Assembly (NCBI GenBank): GCA_937892095.1 | Contig: CALAVC010000141.1 | Span: 1-19,995 of the forward strand | Direction of reading: 5' to 3' | DNA: 19,995 nt | Origin: an uncultured Bacteroidales bacterium | GTDB taxonomy: Bacteria > Bacteroidota > Bacteroidia > Bacteroidales > Marinilabiliaceae | Shown: one piece after another, positions 1 to 8,277 of the stretch | Position numbering within the stretch: the first letter of the stretch is position 1 | Layout: the number at the start of each line of letters is the position of its first letter | Program-made: the position numbers and the translations under genes | The notes under the pieces: model-generated | Seen by the model: only the letters and a program-made list of their open reading frames with translations | What the model was told of the DNA's origin: nothing | The model's database searches: none

Positions 1-42
1 CATTTTGACAGACGACAATATTCTCGTTTGCCATATTGACAC

Positions 43-71
43 AAAAAGGCACGCTCAACATTGAGCATGCC
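43..71 (-). terminator. Rho-independent terminator of the malQ-cdd-XRE operon
   Basis: Read on the minus strand, GGCATGCTCAA and TTGAGCGTGCC form an 11-bp arm pair with one G-U wobble (the inner two pairs must open for a loop), followed at once by TTTTTGTG. It lies 27 bp past the stop of the XRE gene, where an operon terminator is expected. Reading rightward there is no T tract, so it serves the minus strand. Confidence 0.75.
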
Positions 72-97
72 GAAAAGATATTTACAGAGACAATAGG

Positions 98-418
98 TTA
101 ATCTTCCTCTTCTTCTTTGCCAAAAAGAACGAGACTGTTTTTTCCTTCGCTGTCGACAAGGTGTATTTCGAGACCGTAGTATGCAGCAAGACGCAAATAT
201 GAATCGATGGCTGATTGCAGACCAACATTGCCGTTTTCGATGAGCGAGAGTTTAGACTTTGAGAAACCAAGGACTTCGCCCACATCGGTCAGAGCCAAAT
301 CGCGGTAACGGCGTATGCGACGAAATTCTTGTCCGAGCATAGTGAGAGCGTCGGCAACATCTTCGTTGGCAACCACTTTGCTTGGATACGTTTTCGTTTT
401 CTTGATTTTGGAGTTCAT
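98..418 (-). CDS. Small XRE-family helix-turn-helix protein
   Basis: Probable DNA-binding regulator of 106 aa. Residues about 27-90 form a Cro/C1-type fold; the HTH lies near 44-62 (LTDVGEVLGFSKSKLSLIEN) and matches the family pattern in which recognition-helix serines and a following IENG turn are typical. The C-terminus is acidic (KEEEED). I chose the ATG at 418. A longer frame begins at 493, but that start lies inside cdd and adds 25 residues with no domain; starting at 418 leaves a 25-bp gap after cdd. It is the third gene of an operon with malQ and cdd and is followed by a terminator. Its target is unknown. It could be the antitoxin-like half of a toxin-antitoxin pair, but no partner toxin is next to it inside the window. 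Confidence 0.75.
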   Translation of the reverse strand: MNSKIKKTKTYPSKVVANEDVADALTMLGQEFRRIRRYRDLALTDVGEVLGFSKSKLSLIENGNVGLQSAIDSYLRLAAYYGLEIHLVDSEGKNSLVLFGKEEEED

Positions 419-443
419 ATTATCGCGTATTTTGGTTAACAAA

Positions 444-938
444 TTAGCCTTCAAGGCTACTGGGTACGAAAGATAGGGGCAACAGCGAACCAATGCCAGG
501 AATGTGATATAGGTCGTTCTGCCCTGCCAATGTTATAGCAATAGGAGTCCCCTGTACGTTTTCTTTTTCGAGGATAACTTGTCGACAAGCTCCACAAGGT
601 GTTATGGGCGTGCTGACTGATCCGTTATCGGTCTCGGCATAGATGAGCAGACGTTTCACCTTGGCTTGTGGATATTGTGCGTTGGCGTAGAAAAGAGTTA
701 CTCGCTCGGCACAAAGACCCGATGGGTAAGCAGCATTTTCTTGATTGCTACCACTTACGACCACTCCATTGTCGAGCAAAGCTGCGGCACCTACACGAAA
801 GCGCGAATACGGAGCATAGGCTGCATGCGCGACCCTTTTGGCTTCGGCAAGGAGTTGTTGCGTCTCGGCCGATACAACTTCGGCAGTGGGGCTTATGCAG
901 ACACTGACATCTACGTTATGCTGTTTCATGCTGTTCAT
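444..938 (-). CDS. cdd: Cytidine deaminase
   Basis: Zinc-dependent hydrolytic deamination of cytidine and deoxycytidine to (deoxy)uridine in pyrimidine salvage, in the cytoplasm. The 164-aa protein shows the complete family signature: substrate-binding N65-x-E67 in NQENAAYP, then CAE with C76 as zinc ligand and E78 as proton shuttle, and PCGAC with zinc ligands C115 and C118. This is the small tetrameric form; the family is usually about 130 aa, and the extra length is an N-terminal extension of about 25 residues. The start codon overlaps the stop of malQ (TAATG), which suggests translational coupling. M4 is an alternative start. Nothing in the sequence explains why salvage is paired with glucan metabolism; shared operons of unrelated housekeeping genes are common. 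Confidence 0.95.
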   Translation of the reverse strand: MNSMKQHNVDVSVCISPTAEVVSAETQQLLAEAKRVAHAAYAPYSRFRVGAAALLDNGVVVSGSNQENAAYPSGLCAERVTLFYANAQYPQAKVKRLLIYAETDNGSVSTPITPCGACRQVILEKENVQGTPIAITLAGQNDLYHIPGIGSLLPLSFVPSSLEG

Positions 939-3574
939 TAGCGACCTGATTTTACGACGTAATGGCTTACGGTCTGATGAAGTGTTGGATACTTTTCAAT
1001 GAGGTCGTCGACGTAGAATGGTACGCGATAACGCCACATTTGGTTTTGATTTGAGGGGACATTTATGCGTTCTTCAAACGGTAAGAGGTGCGGCATGTTG
1101 TCGACCATTCCGGCATAGTCTTGTATGGGATTAATGCAAAGCATTGACGGTGCATTAAGGTGCTGATCGACGACCATTGAGACGACATCGGCAGTAGCCA
1201 CACGTGGCATATCGTCTGTTCTGCCAAGCATATTTCGGTAGTACCATTCGGCGTTTTGAGGCTCTTCTTCCCACCAACCACGGATGCTCGATATATCGTG
1301 CGACGAAGTGGCACAAACAGACAAATAGGGGTAAGTGGCAGTATTACCAAATCGTTCCCAATATTGTTTGGGCATACGTTGCTGTTCGAGAGAAAGGATT
1401 TGCAGACGTTGCATAACTATTGGCACCGAGGCTGGTATCATACCAAGGTCTTCGCCACAGACCAGCATGCGACACTTCGCGAGCATTGCACCTAAGTTGC
1501 GTTCGGCACTTTCTTTCCAGAAGTCGTTGTGTCGGACGAAGAAGAAGTTTTCATAGAGAGAATTGAGTGTAGCTTGGTCTTCGCTACTCAGACTGCGGAA
1601 TCGCTCTGTCTCGCTCAGCATTATTCGTGGGTGCCATTCACCGCTTTTAACGCTCACGAAAAGAACTTCGTGGACAATGTTGGCAAAGCCTGTACGTATG
1701 CGTTCGCGAGCGGTATTGTCTACGTTGTTTTCAATCCACTTGTCAGCTTCGGTGGTCTTGAAATACTCGTCCTTGAGTTGCCAAAGTCCGTCGGTGCGAT
1801 GAGTGAACATCACGAGGGCTTTGTCGGCATATTCGCCCAACTGACCACGAAGGAAGTCTTCGCTTACGACGGGCACTGCGTAGTCGGCAACGTTGCCACG
1901 GAAACCCCACGACCTGATTTCATCGTCAGAAAGTGGCAAGGCTGGCGAAAATATGCCCATTAGACCGCTGCGGAATGGTCGGGGAATTGACCATATTCGG
2001 AAGAAACCCAAGATGTGGTCTATCCGGAAAGCATCGAAGAATTGTTGCATGCGTTGCATGCGCTTGCCCCACCATGCATAACCATCTTTTTGCATGACGT
2101 CCCACTTATAGGTTGGGAAGCCCCAATTTTGTCCGTCGCGCGAGAAGAAATCGGGTGGTGCACCAGCTTGCAACGTAAAGTCGAACAACTCAGGATTGGT
2201 CCACGCATCGGCAGAATAGGGGTTTATGCCAATGGGGAGATCACCTTTGAGAGCAACACCTTTGCTGTGTGCATAGTCAACAGCGGTGCGTAACTGACGT
2301 TCGAGATGAAACTGCAAAAAGACACGGTAGTAAACCTCGTGATATTTGGGGTGTCCGACCTCAAACATGGCTTCAACGTCGCGAAGTGAATATTTGCTAT
2401 GCTCCGCCCAAAGGTTGAAGTTTGGCGTGTCGTATTCATCGCGCAAAGCAGCAAAAGCAGCATAGTCGCGTAGCCAATCTTTGTTGGAATTGAAATACGA
2501 CTTGAATTTTTTGTCGGCAATTATTAGGTCGAAGTTATCGCCAAATATCTTGCGGAGGTTTTTGTCTTTCCAATCTCGCGTGCGATTATAGTCGAGGAAA
2601 GTGCCATCGTTGAGGAATAGTCCAGTCTCACGTTCCATAGCCGAAAGTCGCTTGCCATAGTAGTCGTATACGTCATCGACTGAAATATAGCTGGGGTGGA
2701 GAGCCATGACGGAGATGGCGTTGTAGGGATAAGAGTCTCGCCAAGTGCGAATGGCTGTCGTGTCGTTAATGGGCAACAGTTGAATGACGCGCAAACGTGC
2801 TGCAACACACCAATCGGCAAGTGCCATAAGATCGAGAAATTCACCACAACCACGACTCTTATGCGTGCGAAGCGAGAAAACTGGTACTGCCACACCTGCT
2901 GCACGCCACGCTTTGCCAAAATGAAATTCGTTGAACGAATAGACTACCGTTTGACCAATCTCAGGATGTATAACTCTGTTGTAGCCTTCTTCGTAGTGTT
3001 TAAAGCAATTGTTTTTCTTGTCCCAAATGCCAAACTTAAATTCGAACTCTTTCATTATGGGGATTGCTCCAAGGTCGAGTACCCACGTATGGTTTATGCA
3101 TTTTTTCATACGTAGTGCCTCACTCTCGTTCCAGTTGATGAACTGCTTGGAGACAACACATACCTCTTCGTCGGGTGCCACGCAAGGCTCAGTCAGCACG
3201 ATGATGAGCGAACCTTGCTTTGGAGCCAAAGGTAGGGCCTCGGACTCGTCGGAACCAAATATTGCTTTGCAAAAAGCTGCGGCTTGAAGTGCGTCGTGTC
3301 CGTCTTCAGGACTTCGCCACGTGTCTTTTATCTTGACATCGGACGACACTTGTGGTGAGAATCGCCAATGTCGTTCTTCAATTATGCCGTTGGGCAACGA
3401 AATTGCATATCTATAGTAAAAGAAGTCTGCTCCTTGTGTTTCATAGACGTTCAAACCTTCATCTTTTTTAGTCATTTCGACGGTTTGAACTTCAGCATCT
3501 GCATTTTGTTTGTATTGGAATAGCAGACGACTGTCTGCCTCTGTATTGTAGTGAATTTCAAATGTTCTTATCAT
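938..3574 (-). CDS. malQ: 4-alpha-glucanotransferase (amylomaltase, GH77) with N-terminal starch-binding region
   Basis: Transfers alpha-1,4-glucan segments between maltooligosaccharides, releasing glucose, in the cytoplasmic use of maltodextrin or glycogen. The 878-aa length is that of the long DPE2-like form rather than the roughly 500-700 aa of classical amylomaltases. Residues 1 to about 220 look like two tandem CBM20-type beta-sandwich modules (for example 49-73 FFYYRYAISLPNGIIEERHW and 122-187). The catalytic barrel starts near 225 (GVAVPVFSLRTHKSRGCGEF). Catalytic residues fit the GH77 pattern: nucleophile D519 in FRIDHILGFFR, acid/base E708 in CGEDLGMIPASV, and stabiliser D760 in ATSSHDISSIRGWW. 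DLPIGINPYSADAW near 445-458 is also a GH77 signature. It is the first gene of the operon with cdd. The start at 3574 leaves a 245-bp divergent gap to the porin gene. Confidence 0.95.
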   Translation of the reverse strand: MIRTFEIHYNTEADSRLLFQYKQNADAEVQTVEMTKKDEGLNVYETQGADFFYYRYAISLPNGIIEERHWRFSPQVSSDVKIKDTWRSPEDGHDALQAAAFCKAIFGSDESEALPLAPKQGSLIIVLTEPCVAPDEEVCVVSKQFINWNESEALRMKKCINHTWVLDLGAIPIMKEFEFKFGIWDKKNNCFKHYEEGYNRVIHPEIGQTVVYSFNEFHFGKAWRAAGVAVPVFSLRTHKSRGCGEFLDLMALADWCVAARLRVIQLLPINDTTAIRTWRDSYPYNAISVMALHPSYISVDDVYDYYGKRLSAMERETGLFLNDGTFLDYNRTRDWKDKNLRKIFGDNFDLIIADKKFKSYFNSNKDWLRDYAAFAALRDEYDTPNFNLWAEHSKYSLRDVEAMFEVGHPKYHEVYYRVFLQFHLERQLRTAVDYAHSKGVALKGDLPIGINPYSADAWTNPELFDFTLQAGAPPDFFSRDGQNWGFPTYKWDVMQKDGYAWWGKRMQRMQQFFDAFRIDHILGFFRIWSIPRPFRSGLMGIFSPALPLSDDEIRSWGFRGNVADYAVPVVSEDFLRGQLGEYADKALVMFTHRTDGLWQLKDEYFKTTEADKWIENNVDNTARERIRTGFANIVHEVLFVSVKSGEWHPRIMLSETERFRSLSSEDQATLNSLYENFFFVRHNDFWKESAERNLGAMLAKCRMLVCGEDLGMIPASVPIVMQRLQILSLEQQRMPKQYWERFGNTATYPYLSVCATSSHDISSIRGWWEEEPQNAEWYYRNMLGRTDDMPRVATADVVSMVVDQHLNAPSMLCINPIQDYAGMVDNMPHLLPFEERINVPSNQNQMWRYRVPFYVDDLIEKYPTLHQTVSHYVVKSGR

Positions 3575-3752
3575 CGTAGACTCTTGTAAAACATTTCTTA
3601 CACTTCACTATTACGACATTTAAGTTTGTAAGGTTTATAAAAAGTACAACTTAATTTACTTTTACAGCTACCCTGTTTTACATATTCGTTCTAAGTAAGA
3701 ACAAGTACTACATTTTAGGTATGCGACACAAAACGCTTATTCTTTTTTTAAT

Positions 3753-3760
3753 CAAAATTA
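3753..3760 (-). promoter_or_regulatory. Candidate -7 box for malQ
   Basis: The only TAnnTTTG match on the minus strand upstream of malQ is TAATTTTG. No TTTG-like -33 box stands about 19 bp upstream of it, and it would give a leader of about 170 nt, so support is weak. The rest of the gap at 3575-3764 is AT-rich and shows no gene. Confidence 0.25.
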
Positions 3761-3764
3761 GGTA

Positions 3765-3795
3765 TTAGTTCTTATTTGGTATCATTCTAAATTTG
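3765..3795 (+). promoter_or_regulatory. Bacteroides-type promoter for the porin-imelysin-oxidoreductase operon
   Basis: The -7 box TAAATTTG (3788-3795) is an exact TAnnTTTG match. Nineteen bases upstream stands TTAG (3765-3768), a 3-of-4 match to the TTTG -33 box at the consensus spacing. Predicted transcription would start near 3802, just before the ATG at 3820. This argues against the earlier in-frame TTG at 3793, which lies inside the box. Confidence 0.55.
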
Positions 3796-3819
3796 CACGT
3801 GTTAAAACAATGGACAAAA

Positions 3820-5145
3820 ATGTTTTTTAGCAAACGCTTTGTGACAGCCATGGCAGTGATGAACACATTCGCATGGCAGGTTGTAGCACAAGAAAGTCAG
3901 ACGACAGAAAAGAAGGCAGAAACACCACTACAAAAGGTATGGAATAGGCTTTCGATAGGAGGGTACGGCGAAGCTGTTATGACACGCAACTTCTACTCTG
4001 ACCATTTTAGCCGATACAAATTTCCCGAAAGCTATGCCGACGATGATAGCCACGGACGCTTCGACTTACCACACGTGGTCATAAACCTTGGATATGATTT
4101 TGGACGCGGATGGAAGATGGGAATGGAGATTGAGTTTGAACATGGAGGAACGGAGACGGCTGTCGAGATGGACCCCGACGAGGCTGGCGAATACGAAGCC
4201 GAGACAGAAAAAGGTGGCGAAGTTGCACTTGAACAATTTTGGATTGAAAAAGAGTTCTTGCCGACCGTTGTGTTACGAGCAGGCGAGATTGTTGTTCCTG
4301 TTGGTGCAACCAATGCGCACCACTTACCGACTCAGTTTTTTACGGTCTATCGCCCCGAAGGAGAGTCGACAATTTTGCCTTGCACGTGGCATCAAGTGGG
4401 CATAAGCCTTTATGGACGTACGCCCTCGTGGGGATACGAGGTGCAATTCCTTTCAGGACTTGATTCTGATCGTTTTGGGGCAGAATGTTTCGTACACTAT
4501 GGCGCGACAAGTTCATACGAATTTAAGATTGCTAACAAATATGCGGCAGCTCTGCGAGTTGACAACTATAGTGTGCCAGGGCTTCGACTCAGTGTGAGTG
4601 CATACGCTGGTCGCTCTTTCCGCAACTCGCTTATGCATGCAGGCGAGTCGTATAAGGACGTTGAAGGAGCACTGAAGATTGGCTCGTTTGACTTTGCACT
4701 GCGCAAAGGAGGTGTGATTGCACGAGGTAACTTCGACTGGGCACACCTCTCGGACAGCAAAAAAATAAACGTCTTTAACAACCACTACCCGACGCACACG
4801 AGCCAAGATGGTCAGCCAAGCAAACATCAGCCAGTTGGTTCGGATGCAATGATTGTTGGTGGCGAAGTCGGATATAACTTTTTTAGCAATTCGGCACGCT
4901 TCGTTGAGGAAGGACGTCAGCTAATACTCTTTGGACGATACGAGCACTACAACTCTATGCAAGAAGGCGATTCGAAAGTGGCCTATGCATGGGTAAAAAA
5001 AGATAGGTTCGCTTTGGGCGTAAACTACTATCCTATGCGCGAGGTGGTTGTAAAAGCCGAATATTCTAAACGACTACTTGACAACCCATATAACGATGAA
5101 CCAAGCGTCTCACTTGGCATAGCATATAGTGGCTGGTTCAAATAA
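3820..5145 (+). CDS. Outer-membrane beta-barrel protein (porin-like)
   Basis: Predicted 441-aa outer-membrane channel. Residues 1-23 are a signal peptide (FSKRF, hydrophobic core, VVA then Q24). The mature part alternates polar and aromatic/hydrophobic residues in short strands divided by acidic loops (RLSIGGYGEAVM, HVVINLGYDFGRGWKMGMEIEFEHGG, RFALGVNYYPM) and ends on an aromatic barrel strand, SLGIAYSGWFK. This resembles phosphate-selective-porin-like or uncharacterised barrels of Bacteroidota; substrate cannot be read from sequence. The start at 3820 was preferred over TTG 3793 because it gives a clean signal peptide and leaves the promoter outside the gene. It lies 33 bp upstream of the imelysin gene and is almost surely co-transcribed, so it may supply a passage for iron or small ligands used by the surface lipoproteins. 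Confidence 0.85.
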   Translation: MFFSKRFVTAMAVMNTFAWQVVAQESQTTEKKAETPLQKVWNRLSIGGYGEAVMTRNFYSDHFSRYKFPESYADDDSHGRFDLPHVVINLGYDFGRGWKMGMEIEFEHGGTETAVEMDPDEAGEYEAETEKGGEVALEQFWIEKEFLPTVVLRAGEIVVPVGATNAHHLPTQFFTVYRPEGESTILPCTWHQVGISLYGRTPSWGYEVQFLSGLDSDRFGAECFVHYGATSSYEFKIANKYAAALRVDNYSVPGLRLSVSAYAGRSFRNSLMHAGESYKDVEGALKIGSFDFALRKGGVIARGNFDWAHLSDSKKINVFNNHYPTHTSQDGQPSKHQPVGSDAMIVGGEVGYNFFSNSARFVEEGRQLILFGRYEHYNSMQEGDSKVAYAWVKKDRFALGVNYYPMREVVVKAEYSKRLLDNPYNDEPSVSLGIAYSGWFK

Positions 5146-5178
5146 GACAGAACAAATAAAAACAATACATCATAACAA

Positions 5179-6414
5179 ATGCAAAAGAATTGGAAGAATC
5201 TGCTTACCATCGCAATGATGGCAATTGCAGCGTCGGGAGTCATGGTTGCTTGCGACGACGACGATGACGACGACAATACACCAACTGGTTGGACAGCGCA
5301 AGATGTTGCAATCAGCACAGCCGCAATAAGTGGCAACTACGTAGACAACGTTGTTGTGCCTACCTACAAGGCTCTGAAAGACGATGCCAAGAGTCTGATG
5401 GATGCCGTTGAGGACTTTGTTAAAAATCCGTCGGCAAGCACGATAGCCAATGTAGACAAATATTGGAAGTCTGCCCGTAAGAATTGGGAATATTCTGAAG
5501 CATTCCTCTATGGTGCAGCATCGGGCTACGGAATCGACCCACACATCGACACATGGCCATTCGACAAAGCAATGTACAACAACGTCATGAGCAAATATGA
5601 CCTCACAAAAGACGAAGACAAAGAAACGGTTGTTCACCTTGTACAGACAAGCCAAAACTTCACTGGTTTCCACGCACTCGAGTATGTCATCTACGAGAAT
5701 GGCGCAGTAAAAACCAATCCTGAAAGCCTTACTGCAAATGAGCTTATCTTCTGCACAGCTGTTGCCGAAGATCTCTATGTCAATGCTATCCGACTCTACG
5801 GCGCGTGGGCTGGCGAAGACGCTCTTTCTGCCGATGAGAAGGAGGTCTGCGAAGATGCAGAAATTGAATTCCCAGACAACTTTGGCGAAGAGATGAAGAA
5901 CGCAGGCTATGCAGGCTCTCGTTGGAAGACCCCGACCGCAGCCCTCGTACAGATTATCGACGGTTGCAATAGCATTCTCGACGAAGTAAGCGCCGCAAAG
6001 ATTGGCACAGCAGCAAATGCTAAGGTTGGCTCTGACGACTACGAAGAAAGCATAGATTACATCGAAAGCCCCTATTCGTACAATTCTATAACCGACTTTG
6101 TTGACAACACCCTCGGTTGCGCACATGCACTCTATGGCACGATGGACATTACGATTAGCGATGTCGAAGGTGGCAACATTGCAAGCAAACTGAGCGCTGC
6201 AACGGGTTCGCTTATGGCATACGCAGCCCTCACACATACAGAAAAGGAAGCTGACGTTGCAAGCAAATTGGCTACTGCACTGACAAAGGTTGCTGCTATG
6301 AAACGTCCATTCGTTAGCAACTACACCGACCCAAGCGCACAAGATGCTATGGACGCACTCGATGAGCTTGTTAAGAGCCTCAGCACACTTTCGTCGGCAA
6401 TTTCTGCACAATAG
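5179..6414 (+). CDS. Imelysin-family surface lipoprotein (putative iron-binding)
   Basis: The 411-aa lipoprotein has a signal peptide ending in a lipobox-like VMVAC, with C25 as lipidation site. C25 is followed by seven consecutive Asp, which resembles the acidic export tag that sends Bacteroidota lipoproteins to the cell surface. The body is mostly helical. It carries the imelysin GxHxxE motif at 163-168 (GFHALEY), proposed in the family (IrpA, EfeO-like M75 proteins) to bind metal, and conserved-looking WPFDKAMYNNV at 126-136. Family members are linked to iron uptake; peptidase activity is disputed. Its partners are a barrel protein 33 bp upstream and a di-haem oxidoreductase-like lipoprotein downstream, a pairing I recall from imelysin loci in other phyla. 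The function in iron acquisition is inferred. Confidence 0.9.
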   Translation: MQKNWKNLLTIAMMAIAASGVMVACDDDDDDDNTPTGWTAQDVAISTAAISGNYVDNVVVPTYKALKDDAKSLMDAVEDFVKNPSASTIANVDKYWKSARKNWEYSEAFLYGAASGYGIDPHIDTWPFDKAMYNNVMSKYDLTKDEDKETVVHLVQTSQNFTGFHALEYVIYENGAVKTNPESLTANELIFCTAVAEDLYVNAIRLYGAWAGEDALSADEKEVCEDAEIEFPDNFGEEMKNAGYAGSRWKTPTAALVQIIDGCNSILDEVSAAKIGTAANAKVGSDDYEESIDYIESPYSYNSITDFVDNTLGCAHALYGTMDITISDVEGGNIASKLSAATGSLMAYAALTHTEKEADVASKLATALTKVAAMKRPFVSNYTDPSAQDAMDALDELVKSLSTLSSAISAQ

Positions 6415-6454
6415 TTCTGGTCAGTATCTGACACATACATAACATCTGCACTCG

Positions 6455-6487
6455 GACACAAGTCGTTATTTTTCAACGACTTGTGTC
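6455..6487 (+). other. Perfect 13-bp hairpin between the imelysin and oxidoreductase genes
   Basis: GACACAAGTCGTT (6455-6467) and AACGACTTGTGTC (6475-6487) pair perfectly around the 7-nt loop ATTTTTC. Only TATGTGG follows, so there is no T tract on either strand and it is not a standard intrinsic terminator. It may stabilise or process the mRNA, or set the expression ratio of the two lipoproteins. The rest of the 125-bp gap shows nothing else I recognise. Confidence 0.6.
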
Positions 6488-6539
6488 TATGTGGATAAAT
6501 AAAGTTCTCTTATAATTAACAACAAACCATGTAATAGTA

Positions 6540-8192
6540 ATGAACAAATACCTACTACTATCCATAGCGGCATGTATGGTGTTTGCATCGTGCAAGGACG
6601 ATGACAACGACACACCATCAGTCTACCCTGCAGAGTGGTCGGCAATTAGCATCAATAGCGATGTCGAGACCTACGCAGGTGGTCGCCTTGGCACAAGTTT
6701 CAACTCGAGTGCCGACGCCTACGAGCAACCTACACCCGCTTGTGAAACAGGAGACCTTGCAGCACAATTTCAGAAAGGTGAATATTTCTTTGAGCGCGAC
6801 TTTAACACGAACACCGATGGCGCGTTTACTGGTCTCGGTCCTGTATATATTCGTAGCGGTTGCCTCTATTGCCACCCAGCCTACGGACATGGTAAACGAC
6901 AAGATCGCTATGTTGCTTCCGACATGGGCAACGGCTATTTGCTTGTTGTGTATGACAAGACGACCGACGCTTACCTTATGTCGCTTGCAGGCATGCCTCA
7001 GACCAAAGCTGTAGCTCCCTTTAAAGCTCCGTTGAACGAAGACCTAATCAAAGTGGAATGGAAAACGATTACCGACGACTGGGGTAATAAGTTCGACGAC
7101 GGCGAAAGCTACGAACTAATCTACCCCGAAGTTACCATCCCACAAGAAGCCTACTACGTGCCCATACGTGCCAAGCGCGATGGTGCGATTGTCGACATAG
7201 ACATAAGCGATGTTGAAGTCCGTTTGGAGTCGACCATAGGCGTATATGGCACAGGTCTTATCGACGCCATACCCGACGACTCAATCAAGGCTCAATATTT
7301 GGCAGAAGAAGCCAAGGGCGTAAGCCTCAACCCTGCCATTTGGGCTGGCAGCGATTGGGCAAGCCTCTATAAGGGTAGCGATGGCAACAGCCGCGTAAAG
7401 CGCTACACGTATGCGCTGACGCGTAGTAGCCTTGCCGACGGACCTGGCGCCAACGCCATTTGGAATATTACCAACGTTACACGTTCCGACCGTCGCTATC
7501 ACTATCTCGACTTGCAAGGCACGATATATGCCACCACATCTTCGCAAGACCCCGAAGTACAAGCCGAATTCTACAACTACTTTCCTGAAGAAAAAACAAG
7601 CGCTGGCGTAGAAGCTGATATATATCGCTACCTCATTGGCAAAGGAGATGACGAGAACGGCATAGACCCAGTCAAAGCAGAGATGACCGACGCCAACTTC
7701 GTTAGCTTCATGGTGTGGCACCGCGGACTGGCTGTGCCTGCAGCTCGTAATCTTGACAACCCGCAAGTAAAGAAAGGTCATGAACTTTTCCGCCAGATTG
7801 GCTGCTCGTCTTGCCACCGTCCGAGTTGGACCACAGGCGACGACGACATCCAAGACCCCAACGCCTCGAAGCTTTGCAACAATAGCAACATGCCACGCTA
7901 CCCGAATCAGACCATCTGGCCATACACAGACATGGTACAACACAGATTGTTTATGAAGAACGATATTCGCACAGGTTGGTGCCGCACAACGCCTCTGTGG
8001 GGACGTGGCTTGAGCCTACTTTGCACTGGCGCCGAAGAGCGACTTCACGACTGCCGCGCACGCAACGTCATAGAAGCAATAATGTGGCACGGATATTCGT
8101 CCGATAGCGATGCACGTTGGAGCATAAACAAGTTCCGCGCACTCAGCAAAGAAGAACGCGATGCTGTTGTTGCCTTTATCGATGCTATCTAA
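6540..8192 (+). CDS. Di-haem oxidoreductase-like c-type cytochrome lipoprotein (DUF1111/DHOR type)
   Basis: A 550-aa lipoprotein with the signal YLLLSIAACMVFASC and lipidation at C18, followed by KDDDND, an acidic surface-export-like tag. Two covalent haem c sites are visible: C108-L-Y-C111-H112 and C422-S-S-C425-H426. The C-terminal part resembles the di-haem 'thiol oxidoreductase' family: TTPLWGRGLS (483-492), LHDCRARN (502-509) and EAIMWHG (512-518). Family members normally read HDGRA, so C505 replaces a Gly; further Cys at 446, 481 and 495 lie nearby. The family is related to MauG/cytochrome c peroxidases; an activity on iron or peroxide is inferred, not shown. It follows the imelysin gene, and the haem-attachment factor lies just downstream. 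Confidence 0.85.
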   Translation: MNKYLLLSIAACMVFASCKDDDNDTPSVYPAEWSAISINSDVETYAGGRLGTSFNSSADAYEQPTPACETGDLAAQFQKGEYFFERDFNTNTDGAFTGLGPVYIRSGCLYCHPAYGHGKRQDRYVASDMGNGYLLVVYDKTTDAYLMSLAGMPQTKAVAPFKAPLNEDLIKVEWKTITDDWGNKFDDGESYELIYPEVTIPQEAYYVPIRAKRDGAIVDIDISDVEVRLESTIGVYGTGLIDAIPDDSIKAQYLAEEAKGVSLNPAIWAGSDWASLYKGSDGNSRVKRYTYALTRSSLADGPGANAIWNITNVTRSDRRYHYLDLQGTIYATTSSQDPEVQAEFYNYFPEEKTSAGVEADIYRYLIGKGDDENGIDPVKAEMTDANFVSFMVWHRGLAVPAARNLDNPQVKKGHELFRQIGCSSCHRPSWTTGDDDIQDPNASKLCNNSNMPRYPNQTIWPYTDMVQHRLFMKNDIRTGWCRTTPLWGRGLSLLCTGAEERLHDCRARNVIEAIMWHGYSSDSDARWSINKFRALSKEERDAVVAFIDAI

Positions 8193-8216
8193 CATAGTTA
8201 ACATATTCTAAAAATT

Positions 8217-8263
8217 GGGAAACGAGCAACAAGTTATATGTTGTTCGTTTCCCTACTTATTTT
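8217..8263 (+). terminator. Strong hairpin, probable (partial) terminator or attenuator before ccsBA
   Basis: GGGAAACGAGCAACA (8217-8231) pairs with TGTTGTTCGTTTCCC (8239-8253) over 15 bp with one G-U pair and the loop AGTTATA. It is followed by the T-rich TACTTATTTT. On the minus strand the sequence after the hairpin (AATTTTTA) is T-rich too, so it may act both ways. It sits 25 bp downstream of the cytochrome gene and 15 bp before ccsBA. No clear TAnnTTTG promoter follows, so ccsBA may depend on read-through. Confidence 0.6.
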
Positions 8264-8277
8264 GAGTTTAAATAAAG

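Noticed and set aside
419..493. Longer start for the XRE protein
   Set aside because: The extra 25 codons overlap cdd and contain no domain.
3793..3819. Upstream TTG start for the porin gene
   Set aside because: It lies inside the -7 box and adds nine residues ahead of a normal signal peptide; ATG 3820 fits better.
5170..6411. 413-codon open frame on the minus strand opposite the imelysin gene
   Set aside because: It mirrors the imelysin gene almost end to end, is Cys/Val-rich without domains, and arises from the codon pattern of the true gene, which has a lipoprotein signal and GxHxxE.
7281..7943. 220-codon minus-strand frame within the di-haem protein gene
   Set aside because: Antisense shadow of a gene with two CxxCH motifs; Cys/Val/Ala-rich, no start context or motif.
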